A stretch of 37,111 nt of DNA from Bacteroidota bacterium (GTDB lineage: Bacteria > Bacteroidota > Bacteroidia > Flavobacteriales_F > PHOS-HE28), in the NCBI GenBank assembly GCA_029573495.1, contig JAKQEI010000143.1, forward strand, positions 1 to 37,111, given 5' to 3'. Position 1 is the first letter of the stretch. Each line of letters opens with the position of its first letter. The notes below the pieces were generated by a model. That model was not told the origin of the DNA. It did not search any database and saw nothing but the letters and a program-made list of their open reading frames with translations. Made by a program: the position numbers and the translations under genes. Positions 24,625 through 32,825 of the stretch are shown piece by piece.

Positions 24625-25359
24625 TTATTGGATCTCCTTCAGAAAGACCAGCAGGTGTTGCCAGGCCCGATCCGCCATGCGCTTATCGTACTCCTTGCCC
24701 GCCGGGTTGGTGAAGGTGTGCCCGCAATGGGCGTAGGTGATCATCTGCCAGTCCGCCTGCGCAGCGTTCAACTCGTCGATGATGCTCGCCATGTCCGCAG
24801 CGCTCACGCTCTGATCGGCTTCGGGGTGTTGGATCAGGACGCTGGTGGTGATGGGCCCGTTGGGACGTTCGCCCTTGCCCAGACCACCATGGATGCTCAC
24901 GCCCCCCTTCACGGGTAGCTGCGCCCGCGCCGCCTCCAAGGCACCAGTCCCACCGAAACAATAGCCGATGACCGCGATCCTGTCCGGGTCAGCACCTGAC
25001 GCCTTGAGCTGCTCCAACGCCAGTGCGATCCGATGCTGGTAAGCCTTGAAGTCGGCTTTGTAACGGGAGGAGGCCTGGCGCGCCGATGCGAAGTCCGTCG
25101 GGATGTTCCCCTCTCCGTATATGTCGGCGATGAAAGCGGTGTAGCCTTCCCCTGCGAGGCGGACCGCGGCGGAACGTGCTTCGTCATCGATGCCCATCCA
25201 TGCGGGGAGGATCAGTACACCGGGCCGATGCGTACCGGTGTTCACGGTGACCAGTCCGTTGAGCTTCTGATCACCATCGGCATAGGCCACCGTGTGGAGA
25301 TCCTGGGCGGAGCTGTTCATGGCAAGCAGTAGAATTGGGAGGATGAGGACGGGACGCAT
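24625..25359 (-). CDS. secreted dienelactone hydrolase family protein
   Basis: The 244-residue alpha/beta hydrolase has a signal peptide (MRPVLILPILLLAMNSSAQ). The mature part shows 'RPGVLILPAWMGIDDEAR', 'AADIYG'-like sequence, and the nucleophile elbow GYCFGG with Cys, as in dienelactone hydrolases. It then has an acidic 'HPEADQSVSAAD' segment (candidate catalytic Asp) and 'YAHCGHTFTNP' with the catalytic His. The Cys-Asp-His triad is thus complete. The natural substrate is unknown; the family hydrolyses lactones and esters. ATG 25357-25359 is preferred because GAACTTCG (25364-25371) precedes it by 4 nt. The gene diverges from the T9SS cargo gene at 25497. Confidence 0.9.
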   Translation of the reverse strand: MRPVLILPILLLAMNSSAQDLHTVAYADGDQKLNGLVTVNTGTHRPGVLILPAWMGIDDEARSAAVRLAGEGYTAFIADIYGEGNIPTDFASARQASSRYKADFKAYQHRIALALEQLKASGADPDRIAVIGYCFGGTGALEAARAQLPVKGGVSIHGGLGKGERPNGPITTSVLIQHPEADQSVSAADMASIIDELNAAQADWQMITYAHCGHTFTNPAGKEYDKRMADRAWQHLLVFLKEIQ

Positions 25360-25496
25360 CCGGCGAAGTTCGGGGTGATCCGGTGGATCGGCGTTGCCTT
25401 CCACATGGCACTGCTGATATGCTCATCCGGTGAGCCATGCGCCCCATGCATTCCATACCTTCACTTCGTACGTCACCAACCAAACAGCCCTCGATC

Positions 25497-26348
25497 ATGA
25501 ATAAACGCTCTACACTTTCCATGGTACTCTCCTCCTTGGTCCTGTGCGGAACGACACAGGCGCAGTCGGTCCTGCTTGAGGAGACCTTCACCGGTGGTAT
25601 GTTCACCACCGCGTTCACAACCGAGGGCGGTCCCACCTCCGATTGCGACTGGGTCTTCGCACCCGATGCGGTCGATTCAGTCACCTTCAATCAGGATTAC
25701 ACCGACACGGTGCCGAACGGCGGCAACTTCGATGAGTACTTCGTATTCATTGATAGCGACGCGTGCACCGGCACCACCTCCAACACCGTGGATGCCTACC
25801 TGGTCTCCCCTGCTTTCGATGCCAGCGGGGGCGCGACACTCACGTTGACCTTCGACCACCAATTCAAGGATTTCACAGGCAGCACGGCAGCTGTGGAGGT
25901 GTACAACGGCAGCACTTGGACGGAGATCGCATTCTGGGAGGACAACGTGGGCTACCCGAACCCACCGGTGCAGGAGAGCTTCGACATCACCACGGCAGCT
26001 GGTGGATCGGCAGCAGCACAGGTGCGCTTCCACTACTTCGCCACTTGGGATTGGTGGTGGGCGATCGATAACATCCGGGTGATGGCCGGTGTCGTTGGCC
26101 TGGACGAAGGCCATGCCCAGCACGAACTGAAGATCCACCCGAACCCGACCGCCGATTTCCTGAACATCCGACTGGATGGTTACGATGCCTATGTTGCCAC
26201 TTTGATGGATGCCACTGGTCGTGTCGTGATGGAGGATCGTCTGATAGGACCGCTCGATGTGAGCAGCCTGTCCAACGGCCTGTACACCGTGATGGTGCGC
26301 GACCGCAATGGCAAGCGCATCGCGCGGGCTCCCTTCGTGAAGCAGTAA
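25497..26348 (+). CDS. secreted MAM/jelly-roll-like protein with T9SS type A sorting domain
   Basis: The 283-residue product has a signal peptide ending 'CGTTQAQS', then a domain of about 170 residues resembling choice-of-anchor J/MAM-like jelly rolls. Segments include 'EETFTGGMFTTAFTTEGGP', 'AYLVSPAFDASGGATLTLTF', 'VEVYNGSTWTEIAFW' and 'WDWWWAIDNIRVMAG'. The C-terminal 75 residues are a T9SS type A sorting domain ('KIHPNPTADFLNIRL', 'YVATLMDATGRVVMED', 'LDVSSLSNGLYTVMVRD', 'APFVKQ'). It is therefore exported by type IX secretion to the surface. ATG 25497 fits the signal peptide; TACCTTCA (25456-25463) is a possible promoter. Binding partner unknown. Confidence 0.88.
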   Translation: MNKRSTLSMVLSSLVLCGTTQAQSVLLEETFTGGMFTTAFTTEGGPTSDCDWVFAPDAVDSVTFNQDYTDTVPNGGNFDEYFVFIDSDACTGTTSNTVDAYLVSPAFDASGGATLTLTFDHQFKDFTGSTAAVEVYNGSTWTEIAFWEDNVGYPNPPVQESFDITTAAGGSAAAQVRFHYFATWDWWWAIDNIRVMAGVVGLDEGHAQHELKIHPNPTADFLNIRLDGYDAYVATLMDATGRVVMEDRLIGPLDVSSLSNGLYTVMVRDRNGKRIARAPFVKQ

Positions 26349-26355
26349 TGGGGTC

Positions 26356-26404
26356 GAACGGAGAAGCCTCGCCAGCGCAAAGCACCGGCGAGGCTTCTCC
26401 GTTC
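26356..26404. terminator. perfect 18-bp hairpin after the T9SS cargo gene
   Basis: GAACGGAGAAGCCTCGCC (26356-26373) is fully complementary to 26387-26404 across a 13-nt loop. There is no T-tract on either side, so termination is plausible but unproven. It starts 7 bp after the stop codon at 26348. Confidence 0.55.
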
Positions 26405-26460
26405 AAGATGGTCTCCGGCCAGGGCCTGGCAGAAGAGCACAACGATCAACTGGATCGGCG

Positions 26461-26475
26461 GTAGCCCAAGGCTAC
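26461..26475. repeat. small hairpin of the GTAGCC-n3-GGCTAC type
   Basis: GTAGCC-caa-GGCTAC forms a 6-bp stem. It is related to the larger hairpins at 26492-26516 and 27093-27116, and lies in the intergenic gap before 26528. Confidence 0.65.
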
Positions 26476-26491
26476 CATGAGCCATTCAGGC

Positions 26492-26516
26492 TGAGCGTAG
26501 CCGCAGGCTACGCTCA
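26492..26516. repeat. intergenic hairpin element, copy 1
   Basis: TGAGCGTAGCC-gca-GGCTACGCTCA is a perfect 11-bp inverted repeat with a 3-nt loop. Twenty-four of its bases recur identically at 27093-27116, on the other side of the gene 26528-26866. Confidence 0.8.
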
Positions 26517-26527
26517 ACGGCCGACCG

Positions 26528-26866
26528 CTAATGCTTCTTCATGAGCACGCCCAGTGGTCCCTTGCCTTCCCACTCCTCCACGCGCAGGGGATCACCGAGC
26601 CTGAAGCGCACGGGGAAGAGCAGATGCTTCTCGAGTTGTACATCCAGCTTGCAGAAGATGCCCAGGTGCTTGTAGTCGTACACCGGAGGAAGTGTGTTAC
26701 GATCGAACTGGACCGTTGAGCCAATGAGCTTCCTCAAGCGGAAGTCGCCTTGATCTTGCGCCTGTGCAGCGGATCCGATCAGAACGGGGAATACCAAGCA
26801 CCAGATCCCTTTCAGCGTCGGCTGCACGCGAAGGCGGGAGAACGGTGTTGAAGAGCCCTGGGTCAT
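26528..26866 (-). CDS. small secreted protein of unknown function
   Basis: The 112-residue product has an N-terminal hydrophobic segment ending 'IGSAAQAQ' (about 20-37), so a signal peptide is likely. The mature part is about 75 residues: 'DFRLRKLIGSTVQFDRNTLP', 'DYKHLGIFCKLDVQLEK', then 'RFRLGDPLRVEEWEGK'. I recall similar short unnamed proteins in Bacteroidota, but no domain can be assigned. CATCTTTG (26873-26880) lies 6 nt before the ATG and supports the start. It is enclosed by copies of an intergenic hairpin repeat. Confidence 0.72.
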   Translation of the reverse strand: MTQGSSTPFSRLRVQPTLKGIWCLVFPVLIGSAAQAQDQGDFRLRKLIGSTVQFDRNTLPPVYDYKHLGIFCKLDVQLEKHLLFPVRFRLGDPLRVEEWEGKGPLGVLMKKH

Positions 26867-27060
26867 CGTTCACAAAGATGGCGATGTTGACACAGGCCAA
26901 CGATCGAGTGACGCTCCTGACCAAATTCGTTGCATGTTCACGAAATTGGGTCTGATTGAACGCAGCCACCGTCGACCGAAAAGGTGCTGGAGAAAGTGGG
27001 CATAGCGCTGGAACTGTAGCCGCTGCCTTGGGCTCCGCAATGGAAATCGGGCATTCTGAG

Positions 27061-27075
27061 GCAGCCACAGGCTGC
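27061..27075. repeat. small hairpin of the GCAGCC-n3-GGCTGC type
   Basis: GCAGCC-aca-GGCTGC is a 6-bp stem, a compensated variant (T/A changed to C/G) of the stem at 26461-26475. Confidence 0.6.
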
Positions 27076-27092
27076 GTGGATCTGATCTTGTC

Positions 27093-27116
27093 GAGCGTAG
27101 CCGCAGGCTACGCTCA
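27093..27116. repeat. intergenic hairpin element, copy 2
   Basis: GAGCGTAGCC-gca-GGCTACGCTC matches 26493-26516 at all 24 positions. It is separated from copy 1 by about 600 bp. Confidence 0.8.
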
Positions 27117-27350
27117 GCTTGCGCTGCCGTTGCACAGGCTACGCGCAGTGGGGGATCACGCTTGCTCACAACGACCCGTTGCGCAGTTTCATGCCGCAAG
27201 ATCTTCCGTTCATCCGGGCCAAGGCCGGGAACAGCGGACATATCGGTGCGGAGGTCTAGGTGGGCGATCCTGTGTGGGTATAACTTGACTGCTCAGGGAT
27301 CCATGGGTTGGAAGTCCGATGGGTTGTACAGGTGGACATCAGGATCTGGT

Positions 27351-27722
27351 CTACCGCCACCACTTTTTACCTCCTGACTTTCTCGATAGGCCATCAAGGA
27401 GCAACACTCCGAAGAAGAAGACGAACAACACTCCCCAGTATCGCGAGAAACCGGTAGCGAATACAGCCCATGGAATCGTAGGAAGTAGACCGATCACACC
27501 AATTGCAATGCGACCATCCGGATCCACATTGCCCTTATAACCATAGAACGCTCCGCATCCTGTGCAGCGCGTCGCTTCCATATGATTGATCGTTCTACAA
27601 TGTCCACAACTCCTTCCATGTGCAACTGGACTTGCAGCCAACACAGGGGCACCGCATTTCGGACAACTGGAAGCCTTGTCAGAAACTTCGTTGTTGCATT
27701 CTCCACATGCTATCAGAGCCAT
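27351..27722 (-). CDS. double zinc-ribbon membrane protein, AT-richer than neighbours
   Basis: The 123-residue protein has eight cysteines in four CxxC pairs: C6/C9 with C20/C23, and C39/C42 with C53/C56. This gives two zinc ribbons in the first 60 residues ('CGECNNEVSDKASSCPKCG' and 'CGHCRTINHMEATRCTGCG'). Two hydrophobic helices follow at about 71-90 and 95-110, with a basic C-terminus (SRKSGGKKWWR). The zinc ribbons should face the cytoplasm. Such proteins are usually annotated only as zinc-ribbon domain proteins. Base composition is visibly lower in GC than the flanking genes, so recent acquisition is possible. It lies 58 bp upstream of the end of cphA. Confidence 0.82.
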   Translation of the reverse strand: MALIACGECNNEVSDKASSCPKCGAPVLAASPVAHGRSCGHCRTINHMEATRCTGCGAFYGYKGNVDPDGRIAIGVIGLLPTIPWAVFATGFSRYWGVLFVFFFGVLLLDGLSRKSGGKKWWR

Positions 27723-27780
27723 GTTCCACGAATTGTAGTAGGTCGCCCATATAGGTCAGATCCCATGCCAGCTCTTGCCA

Positions 27781-30444
27781 TCACCCCACCAGCTCCTTGT
27801 TCCTGTTCGGGATATCCTCCTTGTTGAAGTCCACCTTCTCGTCCTCCTCTTTCAGCTTCAACACCAGCGCGAGCGCGTCCGGCACCACATCGCTGCACAG
27901 GGTGACGAAGCTTCCCTTGGGCGCCTTGCCGATGGCGTGGCGGATGGCCTCGTCCTCCTTCTTGATGATGATGTACTTCTTGTTCGGGTCCACTTCCTTG
28001 ATACCCTTCACCATGAGGGCGATGATCTCGTCGTCGCTCTTGCCCCGCAGATTGCGGTCCTGGCGGATGATGATCTCATCGAACATCTGCGCGCTGAGGC
28101 GGCCCAGGTTCACGGTGTCCTCGTCGCGGCGGTCCCCCACCCCAGCGATCACGCCGATCTTCGGGCTGTCCGGCACCTTGCTCAGGAACCTGCCCAGCGC
28201 CTCGAAGCCGTGCGGGTTGTGAGCATAGTCCACCATCACCTGGAAGTTCCGGAACTGGAAGAGGTTCATGCGGCCCGGCGTCTGCGTGGCGCTCGGCACG
28301 AAGGTCATCAGCCCCTCGCGCAGCTCTTCGATCTTCACCCCGCGCACGAAGGCGGCCAACACGGCAGGTAGTACGTTCTGGATGTTGAAGACCGCCTTGC
28401 CCCCGTATGTCAAGGGCACGTTCACGGCCTTCTCGATCCGCAGTTTCCACTCCCCCTTGCTGATGGTGATGAAACCGTTCTCGTAGATCGCCGCCAGGCC
28501 ACCGAGCTTGCAGTGCTGCCGGACCAGGCGGTTGTTCTCGTCCAGGCTGAAGAGGGCGATCCTGCTGGTGCACTGCTTGCGCATGGCCATCACCAGTTCA
28601 TCGTCCGCGTTGAGGATGGCATAACCATCCTGGCGCACGCTGCGCGGCACGGTACTCTTCACGTGGGCCAGTTCCTCGAGCGTATGGATGTCCTTCAAGC
28701 CGAGGTGGTCCGCCGCCACGTTGGTGACGATGGCCACGTCGCAATGCTCGAAGCCGAGTCCGCTGCGCACGAGGCCGCCGCGCGCCGTTTCCAGCACGGC
28801 CATGTCCACCAGCGGATCCTTCAGCACGAACTGCGCGCTCGCGGGACCGGTGCAGTCGCCCTTCATGAGCATGCGGTTCATGATGTAGACACCATCGCTG
28901 CAGGTCATGCCCACCTTGTGGCCCACGCTGCGCATGATGTGCGCCGTGAGACGCGTGGTGGTGGTCTTGCCGTTGGTGCCGGTGATGGCCACGATGGGGA
29001 TGCGGCTCGGCGCTCCCGGCGGGAAGAGCATGTCCACCACCGGTTCGGCCACGTTGCGGCCCAGGCCACCGGTGGGGTCCAGGTGCATGCGGAAGCCCGG
29101 CGCCGCGTTCACCTCCAGCACCGCACCACCGCTCTCCTTCAAGGGCTGCGTGATGTCGTCCGTCATGATGTCGATGCCGCAGATGTCCAGGTCGATGATG
29201 CGGCTGACGCGCTCGGCGAGGAAGATGTTGAAGGGATGCACGATCTCGGTGACATCATCAGCGGTGCCGCCGGTGCTCAGGTTGGCCGTGGCCTTCAGGT
29301 AGACCACCTCGTCCTTCTTCGGGACAGTGTCGGCGGTGTAGTTCTGGCGCGCAAGCAGCTTCTCGGTGTGGTCATCGATGTCGATGCGGGTGAGCACCTT
29401 CTCATGTCCGTAGCCCCGGCGCGGGTCCTTGTTCACCTCTTCCACGAGCTGGGCGATGGTGTGCTGGCCATCCCCCACCACACAAGCCGGTGTGCGCTTG
29501 GCAGCTGCCACGAAACGATGGTTGATCACCAGCAGCCGATGGTCGAGCCCGGTGATGTAACGCTCCACGATCACGCTCCGGCTGATCTCCTTCGCCTTGG
29601 CCAGACCGGCCAGGGCCTCTTCCCAGGTCTTGATACCGATGGTGGCACCGCGTCCATGGTTCCCACCGATGGGCTTGATCACGCAGGGATAGCCCACCAC
29701 TTCCAGCGCATCCTTCAAGCCTTCCTCGGTGCGCACCACGCGGCCCTTCGGAACCGGAATCTCATAGCTCTCCAGCAACTGTTTGGTCTCCTCTTTATCG
29801 CAGGCGATCTCCACGCCGATATTGCTCGTATTGCTGGTGATGGTGGCGCGGATCCGCTTCTGATGCACACCATGTCCGAGCTGCACGAGGCTCTGCCCGT
29901 TGAGCCGCAGATAGGGAATACCGCGCGACAAGGCCTCCTGCACGATACTGCCGGTACTTGGACCCAGGCGGCTGTCCTCGCGGAGCTCCCGCATCTGCTG
30001 GATGTCGGCCTCGAGGTCGTACGGTGTCGCATCGATCAGGGCCTGCGCGATCCGCACCGCCGCCTTTGCGGCGAAGAGGCCGACGGGCTCCTCGACATAG
30101 CTGAATACGACATTGTACACCCCGCTGTCGCGCGTGCTCCGGGTCCGCCCGAAGCCCGTATCCATGCCGGCCAGGGTCTGGATCTCCAGGGCGATGTGTT
30201 CGATCACATGGCCCATCCAGGTGCCACGCTTCACCCGCTCCCAGAAGCCCCCTTCATGTTCCTCGCTGCAGCGGTGGCTGTACATGCTGGGAAGGAGTGC
30301 CTGGATGCGCTCGTAGAAACCTGGGATCTTGTCGGTCGGCTTCTCCTCAAGGTCCTCGATGTCGAGACGCATGACGATGAGGTGGTGCCTTTTGACGGAC
30401 CAGTAGTTGGGGCCACGCATGGCCTTGAGCTCGAGGATGCGCAT
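27781..30444 (-). CDS. cphA: cyanophycin synthetase
   Basis: CphA builds cyanophycin, an Asp backbone with Arg side chains, using ATP. The 887-residue protein has the three expected parts: an N-terminal domain (about 1-160), an ATP-grasp domain (about 215-475: 'PCVIKPIGGNHGRGATIGI', 'DICGIDIMTDD', 'VLEVNAAPGFRMH') and a Mur-ligase-like domain. The last has P-loop GTNGKTT (489-495), 'TNVAADHLGL' and 'MVDYAHNPHGFEAL'. Length and motifs are normal, so an active enzyme is expected. It is divergent from cyanophycinase, with 204 bp between the two starts. A very long shadow frame runs on the opposite strand. Confidence 0.96.
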   Translation of the reverse strand: MRILELKAMRGPNYWSVKRHHLIVMRLDIEDLEEKPTDKIPGFYERIQALLPSMYSHRCSEEHEGGFWERVKRGTWMGHVIEHIALEIQTLAGMDTGFGRTRSTRDSGVYNVVFSYVEEPVGLFAAKAAVRIAQALIDATPYDLEADIQQMRELREDSRLGPSTGSIVQEALSRGIPYLRLNGQSLVQLGHGVHQKRIRATITSNTSNIGVEIACDKEETKQLLESYEIPVPKGRVVRTEEGLKDALEVVGYPCVIKPIGGNHGRGATIGIKTWEEALAGLAKAKEISRSVIVERYITGLDHRLLVINHRFVAAAKRTPACVVGDGQHTIAQLVEEVNKDPRRGYGHEKVLTRIDIDDHTEKLLARQNYTADTVPKKDEVVYLKATANLSTGGTADDVTEIVHPFNIFLAERVSRIIDLDICGIDIMTDDITQPLKESGGAVLEVNAAPGFRMHLDPTGGLGRNVAEPVVDMLFPPGAPSRIPIVAITGTNGKTTTTRLTAHIMRSVGHKVGMTCSDGVYIMNRMLMKGDCTGPASAQFVLKDPLVDMAVLETARGGLVRSGLGFEHCDVAIVTNVAADHLGLKDIHTLEELAHVKSTVPRSVRQDGYAILNADDELVMAMRKQCTSRIALFSLDENNRLVRQHCKLGGLAAIYENGFITISKGEWKLRIEKAVNVPLTYGGKAVFNIQNVLPAVLAAFVRGVKIEELREGLMTFVPSATQTPGRMNLFQFRNFQVMVDYAHNPHGFEALGRFLSKVPDSPKIGVIAGVGDRRDEDTVNLGRLSAQMFDEIIIRQDRNLRGKSDDEIIALMVKGIKEVDPNKKYIIIKKEDEAIRHAIGKAPKGSFVTLCSDVVPDALALVLKLKEEDEKVDFNKEDIPNRNKELVG

Positions 30445-30648
30445 GGGGTATGGTCGGATGGTAAGTTCCAGCTGGCAGGGGATTTCCCGGCCACCGTGGG
30501 GAAGATAGGGACAGGTCGTTGTTCATCAAAACTTCAAACAGGGGCCACACGGACTTCAAGCTCCCCCTACTTTAGCACTTGGAGGGTCGGGCTCAGGCAT
30601 CCTTGCGGAGCCTGGGGTGGCCCGGGGGGCGGGGGCTAAACGCATGGA

Positions 30649-31518
30649 ATGACACCCAAGGGCAAGCTGATCGCCGTAGGCGGTGCGGAGGACAAGGGCC
30701 AGGAACCGGAAGGCGGCCACCACACGAAGGTCTTCGACCATACCAGTTTCATCGAGGATGGAATCCTGCGCCGCGTGGTGGATGAGGCGGGCGGTCCCAG
30801 TGCCCGGATCGCCTTGATCACCTCCGCCAGCAGCATCCCCGAGGAGGTGGCGACCAACTACACCGACGCGTTCGGCAAGCTCGGAGTGAAGGACCTGGAC
30901 GTTCTGGAGATCCGGGACCGGAAGGATGTGAAGCCGGACATGATCAAGCGGCTGGCCAAGTGCGATGCCGTGATGATGAGCGGTGGCAACCAGTTGCGGC
31001 TCACCACCATCTTCGGTGGAACAGCCTTCCTTGAACTGATGAAGCGACGGTACATGGAGGAAGCGGGCTTCACCATCGCGGGCACCAGTGCGGGGGCCAT
31101 GTGCATGAGCAGCACCATGATCTACCAGGGGCACAGCAGCAGCGGCCTCATCAAGGGTGGAGTGAAGATGACCACCGGTGCGGCGCTGATCCACGATGTG
31201 ATCATCGACAGCCACTTCGTGGAACGTGGCCGGTTCAGCCGGTTGACCCAGGCGGTGGCCGCGAACCCTTCGGCCATCGGCATCGGGCTCGGTGAGGACA
31301 CCGGTGTGGTGATCACGGACGGGGACATGCTCGAGACGATCGGGAGCGGCCAGGTGATGATCTTCGATGGGCACGAGCTCACCTACAGCGACTTCGCCGA
31401 CGTGGAGGAAGGGGAGCCCTTCAGCATCGAGGGCATGCGCGTGCACATCATCAGCAAGGGCTACTGCTACAGCGTGAGGCAGCGGCAGTTCGCGGCGGTG
31501 AAGGTGCCGGCGCGCTGA
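30649..31518 (+). CDS. cphB: cyanophycinase
   Basis: CphB is a serine exopeptidase (S51 family) that cuts cyanophycin into beta-Asp-Arg dipeptides. The 289-residue protein starts GKLIAVGGAEDK and has the nucleophile motif AGTSAGAM with Ser147. It also has 'MMSGGNQLRLT' (oxyanion region) and 'HFVERGRFSRL'. It lacks a signal peptide and should be cytoplasmic. TACTTTAG (30568-30575) lies about 73 nt upstream. Together with cphA and the isoaspartyl peptidase at 34396-35328 it makes a full storage-and-release cycle for Asp and Arg. Confidence 0.95.
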   Translation: MTPKGKLIAVGGAEDKGQEPEGGHHTKVFDHTSFIEDGILRRVVDEAGGPSARIALITSASSIPEEVATNYTDAFGKLGVKDLDVLEIRDRKDVKPDMIKRLAKCDAVMMSGGNQLRLTTIFGGTAFLELMKRRYMEEAGFTIAGTSAGAMCMSSTMIYQGHSSSGLIKGGVKMTTGAALIHDVIIDSHFVERGRFSRLTQAVAANPSAIGIGLGEDTGVVITDGDMLETIGSGQVMIFDGHELTYSDFADVEEGEPFSIEGMRVHIISKGYCYSVRQRQFAAVKVPAR

Positions 31519-31538
31519 GCCTAGCGATCTTCGCGCCC

Positions 31539-31823
31539 ATGACCGATCCTATCATCCGCCGATTCCGTAGATGGGCCATCGCCGAAGGATGGAGCTTCCT
31601 CATCCTGCTCTTCGTGGCCATGCCCCTGAAATACCTGGCCAACTGGCCATGGGGGGTGAAGGTGGTGGGGTGGGCGCATGGCGTCCTGTTCATCGGGTAT
31701 TGGGTCACGGCCGTCCCGCTATTCACGAAGTTGAAATGGGACATGGAACGGATCGTGGGCTTAGGCCTTGCCTCCATCCTACCCTTCGGCACCTTCGTGA
31801 TGGAACGGAAGTGGCTCCGATAG
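31539..31823 (+). CDS. DUF3817 small membrane protein
   Basis: The 94-residue integral membrane protein fits DUF3817: 'RRFRRWAIAEGWSFLILLFV', 'MPLKYL', 'WAHGVLFIGYWVTA' and 'LASILPFGTFVMERKWL'. Three helices are expected (about 15-32, 40-60, 70-88). The family has no established function. GATCTTCG (31526-31533) lies 5 nt before the ATG, so it is probably transcribed on its own, 20 bp after cphB. Confidence 0.88.
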   Translation: MTDPIIRRFRRWAIAEGWSFLILLFVAMPLKYLANWPWGVKVVGWAHGVLFIGYWVTAVPLFTKLKWDMERIVGLGLASILPFGTFVMERKWLR

Positions 31824-31988
31824 GTGCCGTGGGACGCCTGTCCACACGATCGGGCAACATGCGCCCCAGGTCTTGGTCGATACGCTCGGGAGCGGCACCA
31901 CTCCGCTGTTCCAGGCCTGGCGTTGCTTCCTGTCCAAGATCACACCATGGCCATGATCCGGCCCGTATCTTGGTGAGGTAAGGATCAA

Positions 31989-32009
31989 GTATCCGGATAC
32001 GCCGGATAC
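31989..32009. promoter_or_regulatory. palindromic site in the leader of the YtxH operon
   Basis: GTATCCGGATAC is a perfect 12-bp palindrome, followed at once by gccGGATAC, a third half-site. It lies 21 bp before ATG 32030 and after a promoter-like GTATCTTG (31965-31972). It could be an operator; no known regulator is matched. Confidence 0.45.
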
Positions 32010-32029
32010 ATCAACCAACCCACAGACCA

Positions 32030-32401
32030 ATGAGCAACGCAAAGACCAATGGTGTCCTGGGCCTGCTGGCCGGAGTGGCCGTCGGCGCCACCTTGGGCAT
32101 CCTGTTCGCACCCGATTCCGGCAAGAAGACCCGTTCACGCATCCGCAAACGGATGAGTTCCGCCAAGGATGATCTGAACGAGGTGATCGACAAGGCGCAT
32201 GCGGAATGGAGCAAGGCCAAAGGCAAGGCGTCCGACACCGCGTCCATGACGAAGGACGAGGTGAGCGATTTCATCCGCTTCCTCATGGAAGAGGGCAAGG
32301 ACTTGAAGGAACGCCTGAGCCGCGATGTCGAGGATAGCGCTGAGAACGTGAGTTCCAAAGCACGGAAGGCTGCGGACAACGTGCGGCACAGTGCGAACTG
32401 A
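32030..32401 (+). CDS. YtxH domain protein
   Basis: The 123-residue protein has an N-terminal glycine-rich membrane segment (GVLGLLAGVAVGATLGILFA, 8-27), then PDSGKKTR, the typical YtxH junction. A long charged amphipathic helix follows (about 35-120). YtxH proteins are associated with envelope and general stress in several bacteria; that is family knowledge, and exact action is unknown. It begins a run of four same-strand genes with small gaps or overlaps (32030-34386). A GGATAC palindrome lies in its leader. Confidence 0.9.
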   Translation: MSNAKTNGVLGLLAGVAVGATLGILFAPDSGKKTRSRIRKRMSSAKDDLNEVIDKAHAEWSKAKGKASDTASMTKDEVSDFIRFLMEEGKDLKERLSRDVEDSAENVSSKARKAADNVRHSAN

Positions 32402-32420
32402 TCGCGTGAACACGACCGGG

Positions 32421-32825
32421 ATGGACGACGAGCAGCAACAGGAGCGATACGCCCGGTTCACGCGGCCAGGTGAGGAGAACCCGGACCTGGGTGTCTTCCT
32501 GGATGCGGTCGTGGAGGATGGGAAAGGATGGCTGGAGGCTCAGAAGAACTACGGCATCCTCCTCGGGAGTGAGAAGGTGGGCAAACTCAGTGGCACGCTG
32601 CTGGTAGCCGTGGTCTCCTCGCTCTTCATCGCGGCCGTGCTGGTGATGAGCAGCGTGGCCCTGGCCATCTGGTTGGGACGCACGATGGGCGACCTTGCAC
32701 TTGGCTTCCTGACCGTGGCTGGCCTCTACCTGTTGTTGACCATCGTCTTCTACCTGATCTGGCGGCATATGCTACGTGACCGCATCACGCTCGCCATCAT
32801 CAACGCAGGCTATGAGAAGGACTGA
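32421..32825 (+). CDS. YqjE/putative holin superfamily membrane protein
   Basis: The 134-residue protein has a soluble N-terminal part (DDEQQQERYARFTRPGEENP) and then a helix 'VEDGKGWLEAQKNYGILLGS'. Two membrane helices follow at about 64-86 and 94-116 ('LVAVVSSLFIAAVLVMSSVA', 'LGFLTVAGLYLLLTIVFYLI'). This is the pattern of the YqjE/Phage_holin_3_6 superfamily. In cellular genomes this family often follows YtxH- or ElaB-like genes, as here, so phage lysis is not implied. ATG 32421 is chosen; GTG 32391 and GTG 32406 are in frame upstream and would overlap or crowd the YtxH stop. The next gene overlaps its end by 14 bp. Confidence 0.82.
   Translation: MDDEQQQERYARFTRPGEENPDLGVFLDAVVEDGKGWLEAQKNYGILLGSEKVGKLSGTLLVAVVSSLFIAAVLVMSSVALAIWLGRTMGDLALGFLTVAGLYLLLTIVFYLIWRHMLRDRITLAIINAGYEKD

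Larger units (their letters stand above)
26881..27350. other. non-coding stretch with hairpin repeats
   Basis: The only frames here are short and translate the inverted repeats. I see two hairpins (27061-27075 and 27093-27116) and a related CAGGCTACGCGCAG piece near 27135. Nothing else is recognisable. Confidence 0.6.

Noticed and set aside
26956..27288. 110-residue plus-strand frame
   Set aside because: It translates intergenic hairpin repeats and has no hydrophobic, domain or promoter support.
28513..30639. 708-residue plus-strand open frame opposite cyanophycin synthetase
   Set aside because: It is antisense to a gene with complete catalytic motifs; its composition (His, Val, Ala, Asp rich) is typical of a shadow frame.
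32421..32825. Holin-like gene as evidence of a prophage
   Set aside because: No other phage genes are present, and this superfamily regularly follows YtxH genes on bacterial chromosomes.
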